Positions 7,249 to 15,006 are shown, numbered from the stretch's first letter. The stretch is 30,397 bases of DNA from Thaumarchaeota archaeon SCGC AAA007-O23 (GCA_000402075.1 ARWO01000014.1:1-30397); one strand, 5' to 3'. Notes: generated by a model from the sequence alone, not told the origin. Translations and numbers: made by a program.

Positions 7249-8976
7249 ATGCCAACTCCAAAGATTGTTTTAACCGCAGATCGAACGTTAATGTCCTTAT
7301 ATCGTGGACTTTCGTTGGCTACATTTTTTGGATGTGCACCGGCACTTGATCCAAATCGTGATAAAAGCAGTTTTTGGTACAAGATTTTAGGAAATCAGGT
7401 AACACCAAAAATTTTGTTTGATTTTATTTGCAATTATGCACCTCATACCAACGGCGTGGCAAAATATGCCCCATATGGTTTACGCAAAGTAGAGGCTGGA
7501 TTACTTCGTGATGGTTTCAAACGTGAGGACGTAGTAGTCGCCCATCCTGATCATATCGAAAAATTCATTGGACCTGAAACTGAGGTCGTTGGAACTCATG
7601 AAATGGATCCACTTGGAATGGGACCTGTAACTATGACTTTCACATTTGGAAGAAGGCAAACATCTTATGATGAGTTTTACTGTCGTGAACTACATCAACG
7701 AATCAATGCGGCAAAGAAAAAAACTGGCAGTCATGCAAAGGTGATTGCCGGTGCTTCCGGTACTTGGCAGTATAACTATGCGCCTGAAAAGATTGAAGAA
7801 TATGGTCTGTATGCAATTTTAGAAGGGGAACTTGGTGGAATTGCTCCTGAAATAGACGGACATGCGGGTGACTTCTTTAGATATCTAATTGATGGTCAAT
7901 TTGAAAATATGGATCCTTTCAGAAAAAGGAAGGATTTCAAAGTTGACATTAAAGAGTTTAAACGCAATGAAAAAACAATTCATGGAAGGTTTGTCAACTT
8001 TTGGGACAGACCAGAGCTAGATGACATTCCAGAAATTGTTGAACCAACTATGCACGGCATGGTAGAGGTAATGCGTGGCTGTGGAAGGGGCTGTAAGTTT
8101 TGTGATGTTACATTAAGATCATTAAGATATTATTCTCCAGAAAAAGTGAAAAAGGAAATTGAAGTGAACATAAAGAAAGGTGGACTTGATAGAGCTTGGG
8201 TTCACAGCGATGACATTTTTGTTTATGGCATGAATCCAACTACCACAAAAAACATGGAGCCCAACCGTGATGCTCTTGAGGAACTGTTCACGGCAATCAT
8301 GTCTACTGGTGTTAAACATACAAACCCAACTCATGGAACACTGGCAGGTGCAATTGCAGACGAGAAACTAATCCCAAATCTATCAAATATAATTAATGCT
8401 AGTCCAGATAACCTGATAGGTATTCAATGTGGTTTGGAAACTGGAAGCGTAAGATTAATTGAAAAATATGCTGATAGGAAACTTGCTCCATACCAGCCAG
8501 AAGAATGGCATTGGGTTGTCAAAGAGTCTGTTAAAACATTAAATGAGAATTATTGGATTCCTGCGTTTACATTAATCATGGGTCTTGATAACGATGAGAC
8601 ACCTGAAGATGGCTGGGAAACAATCAGGCTAATTAGCGAGCTTGAACAAGAGCAACCAAATTCCATGTTTACAGCCACACCATTAACGTTCATTCCAATA
8701 GGCTTGCTTGAAAAATCAGAGTTTTATGATATGGGCAATGATTCAGATCCAACACAACTTGCTGTAATGTACAAGACTTGGCAGCATAATTTCAAATATG
8801 GAATAAAGAAGTTTATGAGCAAAACTGGTCAGCGTGGATCTGTTAGACGAGTAGCATTTAATGGCCTAGCCAGAACTCTGGGTGGTGTTCCACTTGGTGC
8901 TATGGAAAAATATGCAAGGCGGAAGGGTGGAGAGCATGAAAGGGTGCTTGAAAAGGTCAAAGCACAATATTGGTAA
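7249..8976 (+). CDS. radical SAM protein with B12-binding-type N-terminal region, function unknown
   Basis: 575 residues. The radical SAM cluster motif CGRGCKFC has its cysteines at residues 278, 282 and 285, so about 275 residues precede the radical SAM barrel. That N-terminal region shows alternating beta strands such as DVVVAHPDHIEKFIG and KVIAGASGTWQYN, the arrangement of cobalamin-binding radical SAM proteins. After the cluster come LDRAWVHSDDIFVYG and GIQCGLETGS, typical barrel strands. Such proteins often methylate or crosslink unreactive carbons; the substrate is not visible here. It has its own upstream region with GTTTAAAC about 30 nt before ATG, separate from pyrDK. Archaeal lipid-ring or tetraether synthases are radical SAM proteins too, but I cannot equate this one with them. 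Confidence 0.85.
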   Translation: MPTPKIVLTADRTLMSLYRGLSLATFFGCAPALDPNRDKSSFWYKILGNQVTPKILFDFICNYAPHTNGVAKYAPYGLRKVEAGLLRDGFKREDVVVAHPDHIEKFIGPETEVVGTHEMDPLGMGPVTMTFTFGRRQTSYDEFYCRELHQRINAAKKKTGSHAKVIAGASGTWQYNYAPEKIEEYGLYAILEGELGGIAPEIDGHAGDFFRYLIDGQFENMDPFRKRKDFKVDIKEFKRNEKTIHGRFVNFWDRPELDDIPEIVEPTMHGMVEVMRGCGRGCKFCDVTLRSLRYYSPEKVKKEIEVNIKKGGLDRAWVHSDDIFVYGMNPTTTKNMEPNRDALEELFTAIMSTGVKHTNPTHGTLAGAIADEKLIPNLSNIINASPDNLIGIQCGLETGSVRLIEKYADRKLAPYQPEEWHWVVKESVKTLNENYWIPAFTLIMGLDNDETPEDGWETIRLISELEQEQPNSMFTATPLTFIPIGLLEKSEFYDMGNDSDPTQLAVMYKTWQHNFKYGIKKFMSKTGQRGSVRRVAFNGLARTLGGVPLGAMEKYARRKGGEHERVLEKVKAQYW

Positions 8977-9020
8977 GTCAATATACAAATACATAAATTC
9001 CAACAACTAACCGATTTACT

Positions 9021-9209
9021 ATGCCAACACACGGTTCACTTACTAAGGCAGGTAAAGTTAGAGGTCAAACACCAAAGGTAGAAGGTCGTAAACGTGTAGG
9101 TACCTCTTCTAGTCTGAGAAATAAAAGTAACTTTAGGAAACGATTTATTCTCTCGAGAGTTCCTGGTCAAAACAAACCTGGACGAAGACGAAGACCACGT
9201 AGAAACTAA
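9021..9209 (+). CDS. rps30e: 30S ribosomal protein S30e
   Basis: Small, very basic ribosomal protein found only in archaea and eukaryotes. The 62 residues MPTHGSLTKAGKVRGQTPKV... with VPGQNKPGRRRRPRRN at the C-terminus match the whole S30e family. Start ATG 9021; the upstream AT-rich stretch (ATACAAATACATAAA around 8985-8998) is a good TATA candidate for a leaderless mRNA. It stands alone between the radical SAM gene and radA. Confidence 0.93.
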   Translation: MPTHGSLTKAGKVRGQTPKVEGRKRVGTSSSLRNKSNFRKRFILSRVPGQNKPGRRRRPRRN

Positions 9210-9261
9210 TCGTTGATTTTACACCAATTTTTCACTTTTAGATAAAAGTAATAAAAGAACA

Positions 9262-9273
9262 AACTTAAGTATA
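9262..9273 (+). promoter_or_regulatory. TATA-box-like element for radA
   Basis: AACTTAAGTATA lies about 27 nt before the radA ATG (9294), matching the spacing of archaeal TATA boxes for a leaderless transcript. It directly precedes the palindrome at 9276-9292. Confidence 0.45.
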
Positions 9274-9275
9274 GG

Positions 9276-9292
9276 TACCGTACTATACGGTA
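9276..9292. promoter_or_regulatory. operator-like inverted repeat at the radA start
   Basis: A perfect 7-bp inverted repeat, TACCGTA-CTA-TACGGTA, fills the space between the TATA-like element and the ATG at 9294, i.e. it covers the presumed transcription start. Position and symmetry fit a repressor binding site; no regulator is identified in the window. Confidence 0.45.
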
Positions 9293-9293
9293 T

Positions 9294-10397
9294 ATGGAAG
9301 ATTTAAGATTAGATGCTTTACCTGGAGTAGGTCCAGTAACCACAAAAAAACTCAGTGATGCTGGGATACACAACATAATGGATCTAATAGTACGTGGACC
9401 GGTAGAGCTGGCAGAAATTACTGGTATGGATAAAGACACAGCATCCAACATTGTAGAAAAGGCAAGGCAGGCTCTTGTTGAAGGTGGATTACTAGCTAAA
9501 GATTTTGTTAGCGCAACAGAAGTTTACAAAAGAAGACAAGCAATTGGTAAAATAACCACAGGCACAGAATGTCTTGATTTACTGCTTGATGGTGGACTTG
9601 AAACACAGGGATTAACTGAAGTTTATGGTGAATTTGGATCTGGCAAAACACAATTTTGCCATACAATGTGTGTAACTGTTCAAAAACCAAAAGAGGAAGG
9701 CGGATTAGATGGAACAGTACTGTATATTGACACTGAAAATACATTTAGACCAGAAAGAATTGTGACTATAGCAAAAGCACATGGAATGGATCCAGAAAAA
9801 GCCCTTGATAGAATTATGGTAGCGCGAGCATACAACAGTGCACATCAGACATTAATTTTAGAAGAGGCAAGTCATATGATTCAAGAAAATAACATAAAAT
9901 TACTTATTGTTGATTCAGCTGTGGGTCTGTTTAGAGCAGAATATCTAGGCAGAGGAACACTTTCAGTACGTCAACAAAGATTAAACAAATTTGTTCATTT
10001 ACTAGTTAGAATTGCAGAGACATACAATTGCGCTGCATTGGCTACGAACCAGGTAATGGCATCACCAGATGTATTCTTTGGTGATCCTACACGTCCAATA
10101 GGCGGTAATGTGGTAGCTCATACAAGCACATACAGAATATACTTTAAAAAATCTGGCAAAAAAAGAATAGCACGAATGGTAGACAGCCCGCATCATCCAG
10201 AACAGGAAGTTATCTTTACTCTGGGAGAAGCTGGTGTACTAGACCCTGATTCAGACACAAAGAAAAAATCTACCAAATCAGCAAAGCCATCAAAATTAGA
10301 AGCAGAGACAAAATCTGATGTAAAAGATGCACCAGAAAGTGATTCTAGCGTTGATGTAGACAGTAAAACTGACAATATACCTGAAGATTCTGAATAA
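9294..10397 (+). CDS. radA: DNA repair and recombination protein RadA
   Basis: Archaeal RecA/Rad51-family recombinase that forms ATP-dependent filaments on single-stranded DNA and drives strand exchange. Residues 1-65 form the helix-hairpin-helix N-terminal domain (LPGVGPVTTKKLSDAGI). The ATPase core has Walker A GEFGSGKTQ at 112-120, LYIDTENTFRPERI, Walker B LLIVDSAVGLF, the RQQRLNKFVHLL segment and the loop region with ATNQVMASPDVFF and GGNVVAHTSTYR. After about residue 318 there is a roughly 48-residue low-complexity tail rich in Lys, Ser, Asp and Glu, making the protein (367 aa) longer than typical RadA. The tail is probably disordered and could mediate protein contacts. Confidence 0.97.
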   Translation: MEDLRLDALPGVGPVTTKKLSDAGIHNIMDLIVRGPVELAEITGMDKDTASNIVEKARQALVEGGLLAKDFVSATEVYKRRQAIGKITTGTECLDLLLDGGLETQGLTEVYGEFGSGKTQFCHTMCVTVQKPKEEGGLDGTVLYIDTENTFRPERIVTIAKAHGMDPEKALDRIMVARAYNSAHQTLILEEASHMIQENNIKLLIVDSAVGLFRAEYLGRGTLSVRQQRLNKFVHLLVRIAETYNCAALATNQVMASPDVFFGDPTRPIGGNVVAHTSTYRIYFKKSGKKRIARMVDSPHHPEQEVIFTLGEAGVLDPDSDTKKKSTKSAKPSKLEAETKSDVKDAPESDSSVDVDSKTDNIPEDSE

Positions 10398-10431
10398 GTA
10401 TTAAAATAGGGTTTACAAGTCATATTCTGAT

Positions 10432-10731
10432 ATGACTACTAAGAAACCATCTGGTCGTTCTCATGGATTTAAGCACAAGTCCAGATCTATTATGACAAAG
10501 AATGCTCCCAGAGGTGTTTCATTTTTACTCCGTGAATATCATGAGGGTGATAGAGCGCTAGTGATTATTGATCCTAGGCAACATAAGGGATTACCACATA
10601 GGCGATATCATGGCAAAGTTGGTATAATAAATCAGGTTGGTAGACGCAGTGTTATTCTTGATATTAAACTTGGTAATAAATCGAAAACCTTAATCACAAG
10701 ATTTGATCATATCAAACCATTTGGTGTTTAA
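10432..10731 (+). CDS. rpl21e: 50S ribosomal protein L21e
   Basis: Archaeal/eukaryotic large-subunit protein, 99 residues. The family features are an N-terminal basic stretch (SGRSHGFKHKSRSIM), EYHEGDRALVIIDP, then KGLPHRRYHGKVGIINQVG, the SH3-like barrel core that contains the conserved PHRxYHGKxG. First gene of the L21e-rpoF-DUF655-rsmA-hemK unit, a gene order recurrent in archaea; a TATA-like TATTAAAATAGGG lies about 28 nt upstream of ATG. Confidence 0.95.
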   Translation: MTTKKPSGRSHGFKHKSRSIMTKNAPRGVSFLLREYHEGDRALVIIDPRQHKGLPHRRYHGKVGIINQVGRRSVILDIKLGNKSKTLITRFDHIKPFGV

Positions 10732-10734
10732 TTT

Positions 10735-11061
10735 ATGGAAGAAGTAGTAAAGAAACGAATGATCTCATTACCAGAAGTTAAGGAGATATTATCAGGAAGT
10801 GATCTTGAATCACTGGATCAGATTCAGCGTTGGACATTTGATTACGTATCAAAATTTGCCAAGATTGAACCTAAAGCTGCAAAGAAAATGAAACAGGAAC
10901 TAACTAGTCAATGTGGTTTAACTGAAGAGGAAGCGGTTGAAATTATAAATATCATGCCCAAGTCATTACCAGAATTACGTTCATTCACTTTTGGATGGAA
11001 AAAACTAATTCTCTCAGAAACACTGGAAAAGATCCTCAAAATAATTGACGAGAATCCATAA
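10735..11061 (+). CDS. rpoF: DNA-directed RNA polymerase subunit F (Rpb4-like)
   Basis: Forms the stalk of archaeal RNA polymerase with subunit E. The 108-residue protein has the helical Rpb4/RpoF pattern: SLPEVKEIL near the start, QRWTFDYVSKFAKI in the middle, and the HRDC-like second half with GLTEEEAVEIINIMPKSLPE, the conserved stretch that contains the 'N-x-x-P' turn. It starts 3 nt after the L21e stop, showing tight coupling. The start is ATG 10735. Confidence 0.94.
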   Translation: MEEVVKKRMISLPEVKEILSGSDLESLDQIQRWTFDYVSKFAKIEPKAAKKMKQELTSQCGLTEEEAVEIINIMPKSLPELRSFTFGWKKLILSETLEKILKIIDENP

Positions 11062-11066
11062 ATTTT

Positions 11067-11073
11067 AGGTGAT
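11067..11073 (+). promoter_or_regulatory. Shine-Dalgarno site for the DUF655 gene
   Basis: AGGTGAT, complementary to the archaeal 16S rRNA 3' end, lies 5 nt before TTG 11079. It supports the TTG as start rather than the ATG at 11085 and contrasts with the leaderless lead genes of the window. Confidence 0.6.
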
Positions 11074-11078
11074 TAATT

Positions 11079-11645
11079 TTGGAGATGGGGAATACCCAGT
11101 TAAGAAAGTATGAGGAATACGCATACGTTTTGGATTATAATTCACGTGCTAAATCAACTACAGTTCGTGGAAGGACAGGAATAATTGTGGTTGCATTAGG
11201 AGAAGAAAGACTTACGTTACTAGAAATATTGGGAATAGAAAATTCAACATTTGATGTTGGTGAGAGGATATACATTGGAAAAGAAGGAAGAACTAAAGTT
11301 CAGTCAGTGTTAGGCAAAATGGATTATGTAAAAATTTCCGATTCTGCAAAAGACGAAATTCCTATAGTAGTTGAATCAATTGTAACAAAAAATGAAACAA
11401 AATTTGTAGATTACATAAACAACGCACAACCTCTTACGCCAAGGATTCATGCGCTTGAGTTGATTCCAGGTATTGGCAAAACATACCTTAATGTTATAAT
11501 TAAAGAAAGAGAAAAAGGAAAATTTGAAAGTTTTGTTGATATAGAAAAACGAGCAGGCTTGAAAGAACCAATAAAACACATGTCACAAAGAATAATTGAA
11601 GAGATTTCAGGGGAAACAAGAATGAATCTCTTTGTTAAACGATGA
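11079..11645 (+). CDS. DUF655 family protein (HhH-containing, putative RNA-binding)
   Basis: 188 residues, matching the archaeal DUF655 family that is regularly found between rpoF and rsmA. The first half is a beta-rich, OB-like region (YAYVLDYNSRAKSTTVRG and following strands). The second half has a helix-hairpin-helix-like segment (LELIPGIGKTYLNVIIKERE, then FVDIEKRAGLK). The role is unknown; context suggests ribosome biogenesis or RNA binding. The start is TTG 11079, backed by a Shine-Dalgarno site, and its stop overlaps the ATG of rsmA (ATGA). Confidence 0.88.
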   Translation: MEMGNTQLRKYEEYAYVLDYNSRAKSTTVRGRTGIIVVALGEERLTLLEILGIENSTFDVGERIYIGKEGRTKVQSVLGKMDYVKISDSAKDEIPIVVESIVTKNETKFVDYINNAQPLTPRIHALELIPGIGKTYLNVIIKEREKGKFESFVDIEKRAGLKEPIKHMSQRIIEEISGETRMNLFVKR

Positions 11646-12343
11646 ACAAACGTAAAAATCTGGGACAGCATTTTCTAAAATCAAAAACAATTGCAAAAGC
11701 TATTGTTTCCAGTGCCAAGATTACAAGAAATGATGTAGTACTTGAGATAGGAACTGGCCATGGAATTTTAATTCCATATCTATGCAAAAATGCAAAACAA
11801 GTTTTTTCAATAGAAAATGATCAAGATTTGTATCTTTCAACGAAATCTAATTTTCATGATTATCCAAACCTAGTTTTAGAATACGGAGATGGCTTTGATT
11901 CCGACCATAGTTTTTCTATTTTTGTTTCAAATCTTCCTTATTCAAAAAGCAGACTTGCTCTAGAATGGTTATTGCAAAAAAAATTTTCACGAGCAGTTAT
12001 AATGGTACAAAAGGAGTTTGCTGAGAAATTGAGCTCAGACGAAAAACATAAGGCAGTATCAGTCTTAGCAAATTATGGTTTTAGGATAAAGTTTTTGATG
12101 AATGTTAAAAAATCAAATTTTTCTCCAGCCCCAAAAGTAGATTCTGTTGTAATTCTTTTGGAGCAAAAGAAGCTAATATCGAAGGTGTTGATTTCTACCG
12201 TTAACAGGGTTTTTTCATATAGACGCAAAACTTTGCAAAATATTTTAAAACAGTTCGGTCTAAATTCAACTTCTAAAAAGCGTCTTGATGAATTGTCAGG
12301 AGATGAAATTATAAAAATTGCACAAAAAATTGTCAGAATCTGA
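11642..12343 (+). CDS. rsmA: 16S rRNA (adenine(1518/1519)-N6)-dimethyltransferase RsmA/KsgA
   Basis: Universal methylase that dimethylates two adjacent adenosines near the 3' end of 16S rRNA during small-subunit maturation. Shown by the N-terminal NLGQHFLKS, SAM motif VLEIGTGHGIL at about residue 34, FSIENDQDL, the catalytic NLPY motif (FVSNLPYSKSRLALEWLL), VQKEFAEKL and the FSPAPKVDSVV segment. At 233 residues it is slightly shorter than bacterial KsgA because of a compact C-terminal domain, as usual in archaea. Overlaps the preceding gene by 4 nt and the next by 26 nt at most. Confidence 0.95.
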   Translation: MNKRKNLGQHFLKSKTIAKAIVSSAKITRNDVVLEIGTGHGILIPYLCKNAKQVFSIENDQDLYLSTKSNFHDYPNLVLEYGDGFDSDHSFSIFVSNLPYSKSRLALEWLLQKKFSRAVIMVQKEFAEKLSSDEKHKAVSVLANYGFRIKFLMNVKKSNFSPAPKVDSVVILLEQKKLISKVLISTVNRVFSYRRKTLQNILKQFGLNSTSKKRLDELSGDEIIKIAQKIVRI

Positions 12344-12860
12344 GCCTTATCCTCCCTCTGAGGATACATTCTTTTTAGCTGATTATATTAAAAATGAAAA
12401 AGGTGAATGTGCATTAGATATTGGTACAGGGTCTGGTTATCTGGCTGCTCTTTTAGAGAAATCATTTTCCTTAGTTGTAGCCACAGATCTGGTTTTCAAT
12501 GTTTTAAAAAAACATGAATATTTTACGACCAATAATGTTTGTTGTAATGGTGCAGATGCCATAAACCAACAGTTTGATCTTGTTATTTGTAATATGCCGT
12601 ACCTAAATACAGATGATGTGTCAGATGTCAGAACAGATGGTGGAAAAGATGGATTGGAAATCCCAATTAAAATCATTGATTCAGCTAAATCACAGATTAA
12701 ACCTGGCGGTAAATTTGTCTATGTTACCTCATCACTTTCTGATTTTAAAAAATTGATTTCCTATACAAAACTAGAAGGATTTGATGTAAGCATTCTTGCA
12801 AAAAAGAAACTATTCTTTGAAGAATTAATACTTGTTAAGGCTGTTAAGTTACTTCCGTAG
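12318..12860 (+). CDS. HemK/Mtq2-like class I methyltransferase (release-factor glutamine methyltransferase family)
   Basis: 180 residues, the size of archaeal/eukaryotic Mtq2-type proteins, which methylate the GGQ glutamine of release factor aRF1. Motifs: EPYPPSEDTFFLADYI at the N-terminus (typical P-x-E-DT), SAM motif ALDIGTGSGYLAALL, and the catalytic-loop NMPYL where the family normally has NPPYL. The Pro-to-Met change in the second position is unusual but keeps Asn, Pro and Tyr. Likely starts are TTG 12318 or TTG 12330, both inside the end of rsmA. It ends the L21e-rpoF operon and overlaps the convergent dehydrogenase gene by 12 nt. Confidence 0.85.
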   Translation: MHKKLSESEPYPPSEDTFFLADYIKNEKGECALDIGTGSGYLAALLEKSFSLVVATDLVFNVLKKHEYFTTNNVCCNGADAINQQFDLVICNMPYLNTDDVSDVRTDGGKDGLEIPIKIIDSAKSQIKPGGKFVYVTSSLSDFKKLISYTKLEGFDVSILAKKKLFFEELILVKAVKLLP

Positions 12861-13877
12861 TTTTTCTTTTGCAATGGCAGATATTGCATCAGCCATCTGA
12901 GTTGTAGTAGCATTACCACCAATATCATATGTAACATATTTTCCCTCATTGATTACATCATCTGTTGCAGCAAACACTGCATTTCTTATCTCAGGTTCAC
13001 CTAGATATTCAGCCATCCACGCCCCTGATAAGACTGATGCAGTTGGGTTTACCTTGTTCATTCCTTTGTATTTTGGAGCACTGCCATGTGCTGGCTCAAA
13101 CATTGCATAATTATCTCCCATGTTTGCAGAGTACACATTTCCAATGGAACCAATACTGCCTGATGCACACTCCGAAATAATATCCATAAACAAGTTTGTG
13201 CTGATTAAAACAGAATTGTTGAATCTCTCTGGATTTTTAACTAGTTGCTGTGTCATATTATCAATGTAATACTCTTCGATCTCGATTTCAGGATTCTCTC
13301 TTGCAGCGCGTTCTACTTCTCCCCAGAAAATTCCATCAGTTCTCTTTAGGATATTTCTTTTTGTAATTGCTGTAACTTTGGATAAATTGTTCTTTTTAGC
13401 CCAATCAAAAGCAGCATCAACAATTCTTTTGCAACCTTTTCTTGTAGTTTTTCTAATTGCAATTGCAGAGTCATCAGATAGATTAAATTCAATTCCTGCA
13501 TAGAGTCCCTCAGTTGCTTCTCTAAAGCATACAAAGTCTAATTTTTTATCTGGTGATAATCTATCGTATGTCTTAATTGGCCTTACATTTGCATACAGCT
13601 CAAATTTTTGTCTGGTCGAAACTGCAACACTTCTTGGTGCATTTGGAGAGGGAATAGTAGTTGTCGGTCCTTTATAACAGGCATCGCTTTCATCCATAAT
13701 TTTTTGAGTTTCCTCAGGAATGTATGTCTGACCACCATGTTTTTCCCACTGTTCAGAACCTGCTTCACATAAAATTAGTTCAATTTGCGTATTGCATTCC
13801 TTTAAGACATGAAGCATTGCATTAACAAGCTCAGGTCCTGTTCCATCGCCATTGATTACTGCTGCCTTCTTTGCCAT
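12849..13877 (-). CDS. icd: isocitrate/isopropylmalate dehydrogenase family protein, probably isocitrate dehydrogenase
   Basis: 342-residue beta-decarboxylating dehydrogenase with INGDGTGPE at the N-terminus, RSVAVSTRQKFELYANVRPI, REATEGLYAGIE, KRNILKRTDG, the metal-binding aspartate segments and EPAHGSAPKYKG. The serine in PRSVAV matches the substrate-binding serine of isocitrate dehydrogenases, whereas isopropylmalate enzymes have a Glu/Leu-rich loop there. The K-Y after HGSAP resembles the NADP-type determinant, but the C-terminal DIGGNATTTQMADA looks NAD/LeuB-like, so cofactor and substrate remain open. Isocitrate dehydrogenase would supply 2-oxoglutarate, the substrate of the glutamate dehydrogenase at 24.2 kb. 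It stands alone, convergent with the HemK-like gene. Confidence 0.85.
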   Translation of the reverse strand: MAKKAAVINGDGTGPELVNAMLHVLKECNTQIELILCEAGSEQWEKHGGQTYIPEETQKIMDESDACYKGPTTTIPSPNAPRSVAVSTRQKFELYANVRPIKTYDRLSPDKKLDFVCFREATEGLYAGIEFNLSDDSAIAIRKTTRKGCKRIVDAAFDWAKKNNLSKVTAITKRNILKRTDGIFWGEVERAARENPEIEIEEYYIDNMTQQLVKNPERFNNSVLISTNLFMDIISECASGSIGSIGNVYSANMGDNYAMFEPAHGSAPKYKGMNKVNPTASVLSGAWMAEYLGEPEIRNAVFAATDDVINEGKYVTYDIGGNATTTQMADAISAIAKEKLRK

Positions 13878-13950
13878 ATGATAGTTCTAATTTTTAATTA
13901 TTTATTCCTACCTTGAAATTTCTTAATTTGTTGAAATTGTATTACATTAA

Positions 13951-13960
13951 CTGTTTAAAA
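13951..13960 (+). promoter_or_regulatory. TATA-box-like element for the 41-aa zinc-finger gene
   Basis: CTGTTTAAAA is centred about 28 nt before ATG 13984, the spacing of a leaderless archaeal promoter. It supports expression of the micro-gene downstream. Confidence 0.45.
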
Positions 13961-13983
13961 CATCTAGATTCATTTTTTATAAT

Positions 13984-14109
13984 ATGGTCCAGCTAAACTC
14001 GTGCAGAGTTTGTGGAAGGATATTTGATTCAGAAGCAGAATTAAAAAAACATGAACATTTCTGTGCTTTCACAAGGAGGAAACAATATGAAAAGTCAAAA
14101 AAAATCTAG
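13984..14109 (+). CDS. single C2HC zinc-finger microprotein (41 aa)
   Basis: ATG 13984 to TAG 14107-14109 encodes 41 residues. Cys7-x2-Cys10-x3-Phe14-x5-Leu20-x2-His23-x3-Cys27 follows the classical TFIIIA-type zinc-finger spacing (C-x2-C-x12-H-x3-H/C) exactly, including the two hydrophobic core residues. The basic tail FTRRKQYEKSKKI could contact nucleic acid. A TATA-like element sits 28 nt upstream. The next gene, a metallophosphoesterase, begins 37 nt after it. No function can be assigned; a DNA/RNA-binding regulator is the simplest guess. Confidence 0.78.
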   Translation: MVQLNSCRVCGRIFDSEAELKKHEHFCAFTRRKQYEKSKKI

Positions 14110-14146
14110 AACAATGATTAATTGTCAATATAAACAAGTAAGCTAA

Positions 14147-14890
14147 ATGGAAATTGTCCAATTATCAGATATTCACGTCGGTTCACAATTCCGTGAAGAA
14201 ACATTTCAAAAAGTAATTGATGAAATTAATTCATTAAAACCGGAAGCTGTAGTGATCACTGGGGATCTTACTAATGAAGGATTAATCGACCAATATGAAA
14301 AGTGCAAAAATCTGATTTCACAAATTGATGTTGATAAAATAATTGCAATTAGTGGAAACCATGATTATAGAAATACTGGCTACTTGCTGTTTAAGAAATA
14401 TTTTCCATTTAGGACTGAAAATGAATTGGGAGACGATACAGTACTTGTAACGCTTGGATCAGCTAGACCAGATCGTGATGAGGGGGAGGTTGGTCACCAT
14501 CAAAACTTATGGCTTGAGCAAACTTTGAAAAAATATGAAGATAAATTAAAGATAGTGGCAATGCATCATCATTTGATCAGTATTCCTGATACTGGTTCTG
14601 ACAGATTGACTGTAATGGATGCGGGTGATGTATTACGAACCATCTTAGACTCTAACGTAAACTTGGTTCTGTGTGGTCATAAACACAGACCATGGATTTG
14701 GGATTTCAATACATTGTCGATTGCAAATGCTGGCACTGTTTCATCTGAAAGAGTTAGAGGCTTCTTTGAAAACTCGTATAATATAATAAATATTCAAAAT
14801 GGAACTTTCCGTGTTGACTTAAAAATTCCTGGTGGCAAAAGGACACAATTACGAGATATTGTAAAAAACTATACACAGTTAACAGATTGA
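14147..14890 (+). CDS. metallophosphoesterase (calcineurin-like phosphohydrolase)
   Basis: 247 residues with the complete dinuclear metal-site set: Asp8-x-His10 (LSDIHVGS), GDLTNEG with Asp40, GNHDYR with Asn71/His72, MHHHL with His140-142, and GHKHRPW with His178/His180. This is the class III phosphodiesterase-like subgroup (cyclic-nucleotide phosphodiesterase CpdA/Icc-like spacing). The substrate is unknown; candidates are cyclic nucleotides or other phosphodiesters. It could share transcription with the zinc-finger microgene just upstream. Cytosolic: no signal peptide or membrane segment. Confidence 0.9.
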   Translation: MEIVQLSDIHVGSQFREETFQKVIDEINSLKPEAVVITGDLTNEGLIDQYEKCKNLISQIDVDKIIAISGNHDYRNTGYLLFKKYFPFRTENELGDDTVLVTLGSARPDRDEGEVGHHQNLWLEQTLKKYEDKLKIVAMHHHLISIPDTGSDRLTVMDAGDVLRTILDSNVNLVLCGHKHRPWIWDFNTLSIANAGTVSSERVRGFFENSYNIINIQNGTFRVDLKIPGGKRTQLRDIVKNYTQLTD

Positions 14891-14968
14891 ATTTGATTTA
14901 CTAAAATTCTACAATTAAATTTTTACTGTGAAATAATTGAGTATTTCTATAATTATTAACATAAGCAC

Positions 14969-14981
14969 GTTATACTAATTA
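14969..14981 (+). promoter_or_regulatory. TATA-box-like element for tRNA-Ser
   Basis: GTTATACTAATTA lies about 33 nt before the mature tRNA 5' end, leaving room for a short 5' leader removed by RNase P. Confidence 0.4.
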
Positions 14982-15006
14982 ACTGAATTCATTAAGCAAC
15001 AAACAT

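Noticed and set aside
7249..8976. Radical SAM protein as the third member of the AmmeMemoRadiSam system
   Set aside because: It is far longer than that family's radical SAM protein, has a B12-type N-terminal region, and lies 6 kb away on the other strand; the partner may be outside the window.
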